A DNA stretch of 64,000 nucleotides, taken from Bradyrhizobium sp. CSS354. GTDB taxonomy: Bacteria > Pseudomonadota > Alphaproteobacteria > Rhizobiales > Xanthobacteraceae. The DNA is taken from positions 372,001 through 436,000 of the forward strand of contig NZ_JAACFU010000002.1 of the NCBI RefSeq assembly GCF_029051725.1, in the 5' to 3' direction. Positions 32,540 to 40,003 of this stretch are shown here, piece after piece (position 1 is the stretch's first letter; the number at the start of each line of letters is the position of its first letter). The notes under the pieces were generated by a model, which ran no database searches, was not told the DNA's origin, and worked only from the letters and a program-made list of their open reading frames with translations. The position numbers and the translations under genes are program-made.

Positions 32540-33928
32540 TCAGGTCGGAATTGCGGCCGCACCGCTCGCCACCTCCGCACGCTGCCGCTCATAGTCTGCC
32601 CGCGGCATCGGAACGGCGTTGGGATTGCCGAGATCGTCGATCCTGACCCGATAGGTCTCCCGGGCCGTGACCGCCGCCAGCGCTGCGATGACAGTGATGC
32701 CGAAGGCGATCGCCCCCACAGTCAGGGGAATGTTGGCCGAGCCGGGAGGCGCCACGGTCGCAAACAAGGCCGGAAGCAATGCGGTGATGGTCGTGCCGAT
32801 GTTCTGCGAGATCGCCATCGCCGACACGCGGGTGCGGGTTGGAAACAGTTCGGGGTAGAAACTCGGGAAGATCGCGTTGTAACCCTGATAGACCACGCCC
32901 CACATCAAGAGCGACAGCAGGATCGCCAGCGGCACGTTCCTGATGCTGATGGCATAGAGATAACCGAAAGCCAGCACGCCCGAGAGCAGCGCGCCGACGA
33001 CGATCGGAGGCTTGCGGCCGACCTTGTCGGAGAGATTGCCGACGAAGGGAATGACGAACACGGCCAGCATGTTTCCGAGCACGGGGATCCAGAGATAAAC
33101 GTCCTTGGCAAAACCGATGCCGTAGGCCGGCTGCACCGCATAGGCCGCACCGAAGATGGTCGCAACCACCGGAATGACATTCATCAGTGCCATGCAGATG
33201 ACCCTGAGCATGTCGCGCCAGCTCAGTTTGATGGCCTGGACGATGGGCGCCCGCGGCGTTTCTCCCCGTTCGCCGTCGCGGGCAAAGGCAGGGGTCTCGT
33301 CGACTTCGCGACGAATGATGTAGCCCGCGACGATGACGAAGAAGCTGAGCAGGAAGGGAATCCGCCAGCCCCAGCTGTTGAAGGCCTCGGTCGGCATGTA
33401 GGCCGCCAGCGGTAGGAACACCGCGGCCGCGAGAATTTGCCCGGCCTGCACGCCCTGAAGCGCAAAGCTCGCATAGAAGCCGCGCCGGCCGAACGGGGCG
33501 TGCTCCAGAATCATCGAGCTCGCGCCGGAGATTTCACCGGCCACGGCAAATCCCTGCACGAGGCGCAGCATGACGAGCAGGATCGGCGCCAGGATGCCGA
33601 CCTGATGATAAGTCGGCAGGATACCGACCGCCATGGTCGAGATGCCCATCAGGAACATGCAGACGATGAGAACGGTCTTGCGGCCATGGGTGTCGCCCCA
33701 ATGTCCCAGCACGAAGGCGCCGATCGGACGAGCCACATATCCGACGCCATAGGTCGCCAGCGAAGCAACGATCGCGACGGTCGGATTCTCGGACGGGAAG
33801 AAGATTTGCGGGAAGATTAGCGACGCGGCGGTCGCGTAGATGAAGAAGTCATAATATTCGAGAGCTGACCCGATCCAACCGCTGGCAGCGGCCTTCCTGG
33901 ACTGACTCATGTATCGGATCGCAGTCAT
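32540..33928 (-). CDS. MFS metabolite:H+ symporter (MHS family)
   Basis: 462 residues from ATG 33928, after GGGAGGAA. MHS/ShiA-ProP type: GSALEYYDFFIYATAASLIF, LGHWGDTHGRKTVL and QGFAVAGEISGAS, with 12 membrane segments. It imports dicarboxylates, betaines or aromatic acids with protons. It is the outermost gene of the catabolic block. Confidence 0.92.
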   Translation of the reverse strand: MTAIRYMSQSRKAAASGWIGSALEYYDFFIYATAASLIFPQIFFPSENPTVAIVASLATYGVGYVARPIGAFVLGHWGDTHGRKTVLIVCMFLMGISTMAVGILPTYHQVGILAPILLVMLRLVQGFAVAGEISGASSMILEHAPFGRRGFYASFALQGVQAGQILAAAVFLPLAAYMPTEAFNSWGWRIPFLLSFFVIVAGYIIRREVDETPAFARDGERGETPRAPIVQAIKLSWRDMLRVICMALMNVIPVVATIFGAAYAVQPAYGIGFAKDVYLWIPVLGNMLAVFVIPFVGNLSDKVGRKPPIVVGALLSGVLAFGYLYAISIRNVPLAILLSLLMWGVVYQGYNAIFPSFYPELFPTRTRVSAMAISQNIGTTITALLPALFATVAPPGSANIPLTVGAIAFGITVIAALAAVTARETYRVRIDDLGNPNAVPMPRADYERQRAEVASGAAAIPT

Positions 33929-34134
33929 CTCAAGATTCCTCCCTTGGGTTTTGCTGACGTCCCGTTGACGGGCTTCGCTCAAAATTGGGCAGCACTCTCC
34001 GGCCGCTCTGCGGAGTTTCGCGAGCGCTTATCATTGCCGATGGGTGTCTGCTTGGTGGCGACGATAGGCTTTCGCCGGGCTAACACAATTACCCAGTTAT
34101 GCGACAAACCTAACATGATGTTATTTGCGCGCGA

Positions 34135-34205
34135 GACGTCCCGGCGAACACCGCCGGCAGGGTCATGCCGAGATCGGCCGCAAGAATGCGTCCGGCGATG
34201 GCGGG
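34135..34205 (-). pseudogene. Duplicated fragment of the MFS gene
   Basis: About 71 bases nearly identical to 31296-31366; the first 52 differ at two positions. Read on the minus strand it encodes LAADLGMTLPAVFAGTS against LAADLGMSLPAVFAGTS in the intact carrier. It lies just before the toxin-antitoxin promoter and is not part of a longer gene. Confidence 0.75.
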
Positions 34206-34223
34206 GTGGGAGGCGGTTGACAT

Positions 34224-34242
34224 TGGACCATTACACGGTCCA
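34224..34242. promoter_or_regulatory. Operator-like dyad upstream of toxin-antitoxin genes
   Basis: TGGACC-ATTACAC-GGTCCA, overlapping a candidate promoter with TTGACA at 34217-34222. Antitoxin binding to such a dyad would give autorepression. Confidence 0.55.
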
Positions 34243-34271
34243 TTTTATAGAAATTGAGGAAGGACAATGAG

Positions 34272-34529
34272 ATGCGGGTCTCCGTCACCGACGCAAAAGG
34301 ACAATTGACCGATCTTGTCCGCCGCGCAGAGGCCGGCGACGAGGTGATCCTGACGCGGCATGGACATCCCGCGGTGCGGCTCGTCCCGGTCAGGCTTGCG
34401 CCGGACCGCGCCGCCCGCCGGACCGTGCTCGAGGCGGCGCGAAGGACCGGCGGGGCCAAAGCTATCCCCGGACCGACCGCCGCGCGCAGTCAGGACTTTC
34501 TTTTCGGCGATGACGGGCTGCCGGAATGA
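34272..34529 (+). CDS. Phd/YefM-type antitoxin (VapB role)
   Basis: 85 residues from ATG 34272. The N-terminal half (VSVTDAKGQLTDLVRRAEAG then DEVILTRHGHPAVRLVPV) is the Phd/YefM DNA-binding fold. The tail, RTGGAKAIPGPTAARSQDFL, would wrap the toxin. It overlaps the toxin gene by 4 bp. Stability in pairs of this kind depends on the antitoxin being degraded faster than the toxin. Confidence 0.9.
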   Translation: MRVSVTDAKGQLTDLVRRAEAGDEVILTRHGHPAVRLVPVRLAPDRAARRTVLEAARRTGGAKAIPGPTAARSQDFLFGDDGLPE

Positions 34530-34909
34530 TCGCAGTCGACACCTCCGCGCTGATGGCGATCGTGCTCGACGAACCGCAAGCCGATGCTTGCATCACCGCA
34601 CTGGAGACCGCCGACGAAATCCTGATCTCGGCCGCCTCCGTTGCAGAAAGCCTGATCGTCGCGGCACGGCGGGGCGTCGACGAAGAGATGAACAGGCTGA
34701 TCAACGATCTCGGTTTGAACGTGATCTCGGTGACCCAAGCTTCGGCCGAACGCGTGGCGCAGATCTACTCGCGTTGGGGCAAAGGCATTCGTCCCGCCGG
34801 TCTCAACTTTGGTGATTGCTTCGCCTACGATGTCGCCAAGGAGCATGGCTGCGCACTTCTTTACGTCGGCGACGACTTTGCCAAAACGGATATCGTTGCG
34901 GCGGCGTAA
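34526..34909 (+). CDS. vapC: PIN-domain ribonuclease toxin (VapC)
   Basis: 127 residues. PIN acidic residues: Asp in MIAVDTSALMAI, Glu in SAASVAESLIVA, Asp in LNFGDCFAYDVA and Asp in YVGDDFAKTD. Length fits VapC. The start overlaps the antitoxin stop (ATGA). VapC toxins cleave tRNA or rRNA when unopposed. Confidence 0.92.
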   Translation: MIAVDTSALMAIVLDEPQADACITALETADEILISAASVAESLIVAARRGVDEEMNRLINDLGLNVISVTQASAERVAQIYSRWGKGIRPAGLNFGDCFAYDVAKEHGCALLYVGDDFAKTDIVAAA

Positions 34910-34966
34910 GTCGACGACTGCCGGGCGGCGACCTACCGGCCGAACAGAAAAGCCGCGGGGCAGCCG

Positions 34967-35137
34967 TCAGGCTGTATGGCCGGGATCGACGTGCTTCGGC
35001 GTTTTCTTGTCGCGTTGGGGTGTCATCTTGGCCGGATCCGGCGCATCCGGCACGCCGCGCGGCCCGAGCTGATCACGCTGAATGTCGTCTTCGGAGCGGG
35101 AGGGCTCAATGCCGTTCGGCTCACGGGGCTTGGTCAT
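34967..35137 (-). CDS. Small hydrophilic unknown protein
   Basis: 56 residues from ATG 35137, with AGGAG upstream. Extremely polar (MTKPREPNGIEPSRSEDDIQ, TPQRDKKTPKHVDPGHTA), probably disordered. No family recognised. Confidence 0.6.
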   Translation of the reverse strand: MTKPREPNGIEPSRSEDDIQRDQLGPRGVPDAPDPAKMTPQRDKKTPKHVDPGHTA

Positions 35138-35172
35138 CGCAGGCTCCTGAAGTGTTCTGCTCGGAGTGTCCG

Positions 35173-35376
35173 TCAAATTCCCAGCGCGTTCTCGCCGGCT
35201 TCGCGGCCGGGCACGCTGACATGGACTTCGTGTCCCTCGCGAAGCGCCAGCGATGCTGCGGCCACCGCCGATTCGAACGCGGCTTCCTTGGTGGAGTATC
35301 TGTTCTTGACATCGCCGTCGTGCAGCACGCCCCATTCGTCCTGCACCGGCACGATCGTGTATTGAGCAAGGCCCAT
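35173..35376 (-). CDS. DUF2188-like small protein
   Basis: 67 residues from ATG 35376: YTIVPVQDEWGVLHDGDVKN, then STKEAAFESAVAAASLALREG and HEVHVSVPGRE. This is the compact alpha/beta form of DUF2188, found alone in many proteobacteria. Function unknown. Confidence 0.7.
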   Translation of the reverse strand: MGLAQYTIVPVQDEWGVLHDGDVKNRYSTKEAAFESAVAAASLALREGHEVHVSVPGREAGENALGI

Positions 35377-35394
35377 GGTGTAACTCCTCGAGAT

Positions 35395-36729
35395 CTATCG
35401 CTGCGTGAGCTGCGGGTGCGCCGCCGTCACGCGCCAGACCGTGTTGCCGCTGTCATCGGCGACCAGCAGCGCCCCGACCTTGTCGATGGCGACACCAACG
35501 GGCCGCCCGCGCGCGTGATTGTCGTTGTTGAGGAAGCCGGTGACGACATCCTGCGGCGGGCCGCTCGGCTTGCCATCCGTGAACGGCACGAACACCACCT
35601 TGTAGCCGTTCAAGACCTGTCTGTTCCAACTGCCGTGCTCGCCGACGAAGGCGCCGCCGCGATAGGCCGCCGGCAAACTCGCGCTTGTGTTGAAGGCCAT
35701 TCCAAGCGGCGCGACATGCGAGCTCAGTGCATAGTCAGGCACGATCGCCCTGGCGACGAGATCAGGACGCTGCGGCTGGACGCGGGGATCGACATGCTGG
35801 CCGTAATAGCTGTAGGGCCAGCCATAGAAGCCGCCGTCCTTCACCGACGTCATGTAGTCCGGTACGAGATCGGGACCGAGTTCGTCGCGCTCGTTCACCA
35901 CCGTCCACAGCGTCCCGGTCTGCGGCTCGAAACTGAGACCGTTGGGATTGCGCAAGCCGCTTGCGAAGATGCGCCAGCGGCCGCTGGCGCGGTCGATCTC
36001 GAGGATGGCAGCGCGATTGTGCTCGGCCTCCATGCCGTTCTCGGTGATGTTGCTGTTGGAGCCGACGCCGGCATAGAGCTTCGAACCGTCGGGGCTCGCG
36101 ACCAGGCTCTTGGTCCAGTGATGGTCGATCGGTCCGCCCGGCAGCGGCGTCAGCACCGTGCCCGGCGCGGTGATCTTCGTATCGCCTTCGCTGTAGGGAT
36201 ATCTGACGATTGCATCGGTGTTGGCGACATAGAGATCGTTGCCGACCAGCGCGACGCCGAACGGCGAGTTGAGATGGTCGAGGAAGACGCCTTGCGTGTC
36301 CGGGACGCCGTCACCGTTGACGTCGCGCAGCAGCGTGATGCGGTTGCTCTCGCCGGTGTCGCCGCCTGATGTCGCCCAGGACTCGATGTATCCCATCACG
36401 ATTTCCTTGGGCCGCTTGATCGGAGCACCCTTCGGCGCCTTGGATTCCACGACCAGCACGTCCCCGTTGGGAAGCACGTAAAGGAATCGCGGATGCTGTA
36501 GGCCGGTCGCAAAGGCCTTGGCCTGCAAGCCCTGCGCAACGGCCGGGGTCTCGTCCTTTTTCCAGCCGACGATGCGCGCGATGTGCATCGGCGGCAGCAG
36601 GTATTGCTGGATGTCGGGCAGCGTCGGGTTGGCGCCGATTTGCGCCTTCGGATCGCCGCTGCCGTCATTGCAGCCGGCGAGACACAGCAGCGAGGCGCAC
36701 AACAGCGCCCGAGCGATTGCGGAGTTCAT
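35395..36729 (-). CDS. Sorbosone dehydrogenase-like beta-propeller lipoprotein
   Basis: 444 residues from ATG 36729. A lipobox (LLCLAGC, Cys about 21) marks an outer-membrane or periplasmic lipoprotein. The rest is a six-bladed beta-propeller of the PQQ glucose/sorbosone dehydrogenase family: [46 protein letters not shown] and [20 protein letters not shown]. It may oxidise aldoses or aldehydes using PQQ. Its start overlaps the stop of the DUF2231 gene (ATGA), so the two are co-translated. Confidence 0.88.
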   Translation of the reverse strand: MNSAIARALLCASLLCLAGCNDGSGDPKAQIGANPTLPDIQQYLLPPMHIARIVGWKKDETPAVAQGLQAKAFATGLQHPRFLYVLPNGDVLVVESKAPKGAPIKRPKEIVMGYIESWATSGGDTGESNRITLLRDVNGDGVPDTQGVFLDHLNSPFGVALVGNDLYVANTDAIVRYPYSEGDTKITAPGTVLTPLPGGPIDHHWTKSLVASPDGSKLYAGVGSNSNITENGMEAEHNRAAILEIDRASGRWRIFASGLRNPNGLSFEPQTGTLWTVVNERDELGPDLVPDYMTSVKDGGFYGWPYSYYGQHVDPRVQPQRPDLVARAIVPDYALSSHVAPLGMAFNTSASLPAAYRGGAFVGEHGSWNRQVLNGYKVVFVPFTDGKPSGPPQDVVTGFLNNDNHARGRPVGVAIDKVGALLVADDSGNTVWRVTAAHPQLTQR

Positions 36730-37223
36730 CGCGCAACTCCTACGCCGTGGCGATACACCATGGCCCAGCCGAGCCAGCCGGTGATCGGCAGGATCAATAC
36801 GGTGATGGCTGAAAGAATGAGCCCGGTCGGCCACACCGAGGTCCAGGCATCGCGCGTGTGGATCAACGCATTGACGATCGCCAGGACCAGCGCCAGCGCG
36901 TTGCCGATCAGATGCGGCCAGGCCGGCGGCTGCGCCCGCACCAGGCGGTTGCCGAGGAAATCGGTCAGGCCCGCGATGGCGGCGAGCACGCCGAAGATGA
37001 CGCCGACCACCAGAAGCCAGGCGGAAAAATCCGCCCACATGATCTCGGCACTGACGACATAGGCGATGTCGGTCAGCAGCGCCCCGATGAAGCAAGCGAT
37101 TGGGATCGGCACCAGCATCGGATGACTCGGATGGCCTGCGATTTGCGCGGTCGAGCGCACACGCACGTTATCTTGCACGGTTGGCCTCTTGTCAGATCGC
37201 AGCCCCTCCCCGGTAGAAAACAC
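36726..37223 (-). CDS. DUF2231 membrane protein
   Basis: 165 residues. Four hydrophobic segments: [57 protein letters not shown], and [20 protein letters not shown]. The family motif HPSHPMLVP begins the first helix. It probably provides heme or quinone contact for the partner lipoprotein dehydrogenase, by analogy with other DUF2231 neighbourhoods. That is inference. Confidence 0.82.
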   Translation of the reverse strand: MFSTGEGLRSDKRPTVQDNVRVRSTAQIAGHPSHPMLVPIPIACFIGALLTDIAYVVSAEIMWADFSAWLLVVGVIFGVLAAIAGLTDFLGNRLVRAQPPAWPHLIGNALALVLAIVNALIHTRDAWTSVWPTGLILSAITVLILPITGWLGWAMVYRHGVGVAR

Positions 37224-37654
37224 CCGCTTCCAACGAAGGTTCCTGATGGTGGACCACGGCGCCGCCGTACCTCAACAGCGCTGCGGCGTCGAAGCACTCA
37301 CGAGAAACCCCTTGCCGCTCCGAGTCTCGAGATGAACCTGCCCTTCAGGAGACGGCGCCTCCTTCAATCCAGCCTCGAAGCTCGATGGCGTCTCGCGGCG
37401 CCAGACCGAGCAGATCGAATCCCAAAGCCGGCCGAACGCCGCACTCATCCAAGAGACGATCCGCACCGAGGGTGAGCCGGAGCTGGAGCGGCGATGGTGG
37501 GCCATCGTGCTGTTCCGAGGAAACGTGGCTCTGGGGAAACGTGGAACTTCCCAGCCCCGCGTATGTTGTGGGCGATGAGTGATGCGGCGGCTAGCACAAG
37601 GCGGGCCGTAATTGCTTACGCACGATTGCCCATCATCGAACTCAGGAGCCGGAA
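37224..37654. other. Gap without a confident gene
   Basis: Both strands carry open frames but none with a start, ribosome-binding site and protein-like composition. A short repeated AAACGTGG...AAACGTGG motif lies at about 37530-37550. The last bases hold GGAG before the YidB-like start. Confidence 0.35.
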
Positions 37655-38113
37655 ATGAGCCGCGGAATGCCATCGATGACCGCCCTCTTGGGTATGCTCG
37701 CAATCGCCGGTTATCAAAATCGGGACAAGCTCGCCGACATGTTTCGCAATGCGACCTCCGGTCAGCCGTCGGGTGCCAAGGATTCCCTGGGCGGCATGCT
37801 CGGCAATCTTGGCGGCCTTGTGGGAGGCGGCGGCGTCGGTTCGCTGCTGAACGGCGGGATCGGCGAGTTGCTCGAGCACTTCAAGCAGAACGGACAGGGC
37901 GATGCGGCTCAATCCTGGATCAATCAGGGGCCAAATCGCGAAGTCACCCCGCCCGAACTCCAGCAGGCTATCGGTCCGGACGTTCTTCAAAAGCTGGAGC
38001 AGCAGACCGGCCTGTCGCAGCAGGAGATCCTCGACCGATTGTCGCGCGAGCTTCCGGCAGCGGTGGACAAATACACCCCGGACGGACGACTTCCGGCGCA
38101 ATCCGTGGGATAG
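37655..38113 (+). CDS. YidB/DUF937-like protein
   Basis: 152 residues; ATG 37655 after CAGGAG. The sequence runs from a glycine-rich linker (LGGMLGNLGGLVGGGGVGSL) into a helical C-terminus (QQAIGPDVLQKLEQQTGLSQ, ILDRLSRELPAAVDKYTPDG) typical of YidB. Cytoplasmic, possibly a stress-associated helper; no enzymatic motif. Confidence 0.8.
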   Translation: MSRGMPSMTALLGMLAIAGYQNRDKLADMFRNATSGQPSGAKDSLGGMLGNLGGLVGGGGVGSLLNGGIGELLEHFKQNGQGDAAQSWINQGPNREVTPPELQQAIGPDVLQKLEQQTGLSQQEILDRLSRELPAAVDKYTPDGRLPAQSVG

Positions 38114-38139
38114 GCACTCCTCAAGACTCGAGAAAAGAT

Positions 38140-38403
38140 ATGAGCATCATCTGGACGATCATCATCGGTTTCATCGCAGGCGTCATCGCGAAGTTCATCA
38201 TGCCTGGCGACAACGAGCCCTCGGGTTTCATCCTGACCACGATCCTGGGAATAGTGGGCGCGTTCGTTGCGACCTATCTTGGCCAATCTCTCGGCTGGTA
38301 CCGGCCAGGAGAAGGCGCAGGACTGGTGGGGGCCGTGGTAGGCGCCATCATCGTGCTTCTCGTCTACGGTTTTGTAGCCGGTCGCAGCCGTCGGGCCATC
38401 TAA
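38140..38403 (+). CDS. GlsB/YeaQ/YmgE-type small membrane protein
   Basis: 87 residues from ATG 38140, 26 bp after the YidB-like gene. Three hydrophobic helices: IIWTIIIGFIAGVIAKFIMP, FILTTILGIVGAFVATYLG and AGLVGAVVGAIIVLLVYGF. Family members are induced by general stress and sit in the inner membrane. Likely co-transcribed with the gene before it. Confidence 0.88.
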   Translation: MSIIWTIIIGFIAGVIAKFIMPGDNEPSGFILTTILGIVGAFVATYLGQSLGWYRPGEGAGLVGAVVGAIIVLLVYGFVAGRSRRAI

Positions 38404-38467
38404 CCACAGCGAACGGAATTCCGCGCGTTAGCGGAGAATTCGCCCGGCGCGAAAGGCGATCGGCAAG

Positions 38468-38800
38468 ATGAAATGGATGCTCGTTGTCCTGGTAGGAGGT
38501 ATGACCCCGGTCAACACCGACCTGGTTTTCGACAAGTTCGCCGATTGCCTTGCCGCCGAGGAGCAGATGCGAAAGCACTACACGGACGCTTTCGAGGCCT
38601 GGGACCGATGGGCCGCGGCCAATATCGAGCGACGACGCGAATACTCAAAGGTGCGCGACCTCCAGGCGAAACGGCTGCTCAGCAACATCGGTACCTGCGT
38701 TCCTCACGCAGGCGGCGAGGCCGCAGCGCCTCAGCAGCAGAGCAATCCGACACCTTCTCCTCAAGCCGCACCTACGCCGCAGCCAAGTCCGAAAACGTGA
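38468..38800 (+). CDS. Small unknown protein with N-terminal hydrophobic segment
   Basis: 110 residues: a weak signal-like start (MKWMLVVLVGGMTP), a helical middle (ADCLAAEEQMRKHYTDAFEA) and a Pro/Gln/Ala-rich tail (QQSNPTPSPQAAPTPQPSP). Possibly secreted. No family. Confidence 0.55.
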   Translation: MKWMLVVLVGGMTPVNTDLVFDKFADCLAAEEQMRKHYTDAFEAWDRWAAANIERRREYSKVRDLQAKRLLSNIGTCVPHAGGEAAAPQQQSNPTPSPQAAPTPQPSPKT

Positions 38801-38884
38801 CGTTTGAACCTTCCGAACAGGGGCGGTCGCAAACGAATGTTGCAATTGCTTTCGATACGCTCCGGACTTTGGAGGAGATCAGCA

Positions 38885-38980
38885 TTGAGCGACAGGACGG
38901 GCAATGAACCTGCACCCTTGGTGCTTCTCGGCGTGGCAATCATCCCGATCATTGCAGTATTGGCGTGGTTTGCTTTTTAG
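38885..38980 (+). CDS. 31-residue membrane peptide with TTG start
   Basis: TTG at 38885 is preceded by GGAGGA at eight-base spacing. The peptide reads SDRTGNEPAPLVLLGVAIIP followed by IIAVLAWFAF and TAG: a polar head and one membrane helix. The strong ribosome-binding site is the main support. Confidence 0.5.
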   Translation: MSDRTGNEPAPLVLLGVAIIPIIAVLAWFAF

Positions 38981-39049
38981 CTTTGAACTTTTTCCGCGAT
39001 CGCGCGTCATACTGTCGAAGCGTCCCTAAGCTTCACCCCTACCAGAAAG

Positions 39050-39074
39050 CCCCGCTTCCCCCAGGCGGGGTTTT
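39050..39074 (+). terminator. Rho-independent terminator
   Basis: Stem CCCCGC/GCGGGG (39050-39055, 39065-39070) with a 9-base loop followed by TTTT, downstream of the small membrane peptide. Confidence 0.75.
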
Positions 39075-39183
39075 CGCTGTCGGCGCTGCATCAACGCACC
39101 GATCTTTTCAAGCACCCTTTTGGCTTGACCACTTTTTCCCGATGCCGCAGCCTAGATATGGGCAGGGTTTTGAGGAGGCACAA

Positions 39184-39396
39184 TTGCCGAAAACCCTAGT
39201 GGAATTCAGAGCGCAGAACCTTCGTTTACTTGAGCAGCTTTGTCCGGACGATCCGGGCTACATTCAATCATGGATCAGGAAGTTCGACCGCCAGAACGGG
39301 ATCGAACCTGAAGCTCCTGCGAAGTCTCGCCGGGAGCGAGGTGTTGCTTCACCCAAGAAGGCCAGGTCCAGCAACCGAACCAAGGCGCTGAGCTAG
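39184..39396 (+). CDS. Small basic protein with TTG start
   Basis: 70 residues from TTG 39184, which has GAGGAG six bases upstream; longer frames to the left run through the terminator and are unlikely. PKTLVEFRAQNLRLLEQLCP, then GYIQSWIRKFDRQNGI, ends in a lysine-rich tail. Possible nucleic-acid binder. Confidence 0.6.
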   Translation: MPKTLVEFRAQNLRLLEQLCPDDPGYIQSWIRKFDRQNGIEPEAPAKSRRERGVASPKKARSSNRTKALS

Positions 39397-39563
39397 GCAG
39401 CTCGCCGCTTTTTCCGGGGAGCGCTCGCCTTGGCCTTCAACTTACCGGTCCCGGTATTCGACACACGAGCCACACCTCCGAGTGCAGCTGCAAGAACCTC
39501 GTGCTGAGCATCTCGGCCTTACCGTGCTCACAGCCGTCTTCAACAGGCCGGACATGAAAACAT

Positions 39564-39637
39564 TGGAGCGGGTGAAGGGAATCGAACCCTCGTATTCAGC
39601 TTGGAAGGCTGCTGCTCTACCATTGAGCTACACCCGC
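39564..39637 (-). tRNA. tRNA-Gly (TCC)
   Basis: 74-nt cloverleaf on the minus strand with encoded CCA: acceptor GCGGGTG/CACCCGC, anticodon loop CTTCCAA giving anticodon TCC, T-loop TTCGATT. Intact. Confidence 0.95.
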
Positions 39638-39828
39638 GACAGGGCTCCCTAACACGGCCGGGCGGCGGTCTCAACTGCCCAAGATCAACGGCCCAAGACA
39701 AGATCAACTGCCCAATTGATGGCTTCCAGCGCCTTCCCGGCCTTGCGAACCGCCGCTGGTTCCTCCCGACCCGCCTCCCCTTAACAATGGCGGAATTGCC
39801 GCCTATATTGAAATCTTCCGCAACCAAC

Positions 39829-39845
39829 GAAAGGAGGTGATCCAG
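39829..39845 (+). promoter_or_regulatory. 17-nt extended Shine-Dalgarno sequence of rreB
   Basis: GAAAGGAGGTGATCCAG is complementary along its whole length to the 3' end of alphaproteobacterial 16S rRNA (CTGGATCACCTCCTTTC). Its last G is the first base of the GTG start. Published work on rreB reports a 17-nt Shine-Dalgarno sequence as the hallmark of this gene. Confidence 0.9.
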
Positions 39846-39889
39846 TGTCTCTTACCAAGCGCTGTCACCTCGCTGGGATCGCCCGCTAA
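39845..39889 (+). CDS. rreB: rreB, 14-residue peptide under ribosome-dependent control
   Basis: GTG-started frame encoding (M)SLTKRCHLAGIAR and TAA. Length, GTG start and 17-nt Shine-Dalgarno sequence match rreB of Bradyrhizobium, described as a conserved small mRNA of about 165 nt that binds 30S subunits strongly yet is translated weakly. A T-tailed hairpin follows at 39951-39982. Codons 7-9 contain TCACCTC (39865-39871), complementary to GAGGTGA in the Shine-Dalgarno sequence, so the mRNA could also sequester its own binding site. The peptide probably serves regulation rather than catalysis. Confidence 0.88.
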   Translation: MSLTKRCHLAGIAR

Positions 39890-39950
39890 GCTTTGAATAA
39901 GGGCTTGGCATCGGGGCGCTCTCAGCCCTGGACCAGCGAGCAAGAAATCG

Positions 39951-39982
39951 GGCGCGACGGGGTCTCCTCGCCGCGCCTTTTT
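39951..39982 (+). terminator. rreB terminator
   Basis: GGCGCG/CGCGCC stem (39951-39956 with 39972-39977) followed by TTTTT. The distance from the Shine-Dalgarno region agrees with a transcript of roughly 165 nt. Confidence 0.8.
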
Positions 39983-40003
39983 CGTAGGTCACGCGCCTGC
40001 TGC

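Noticed and set aside
37272..37703. 143-codon minus-strand frame
   Set aside because: No ribosome-binding site, runs into the YidB-like gene start region, and its composition is not protein-like.
39829..39845. Fragment of a 16S rRNA gene
   Set aside because: The match is to the complement of the 16S tail, ends at a GTG start and has no further rRNA similarity. It is the rreB ribosome-binding site.
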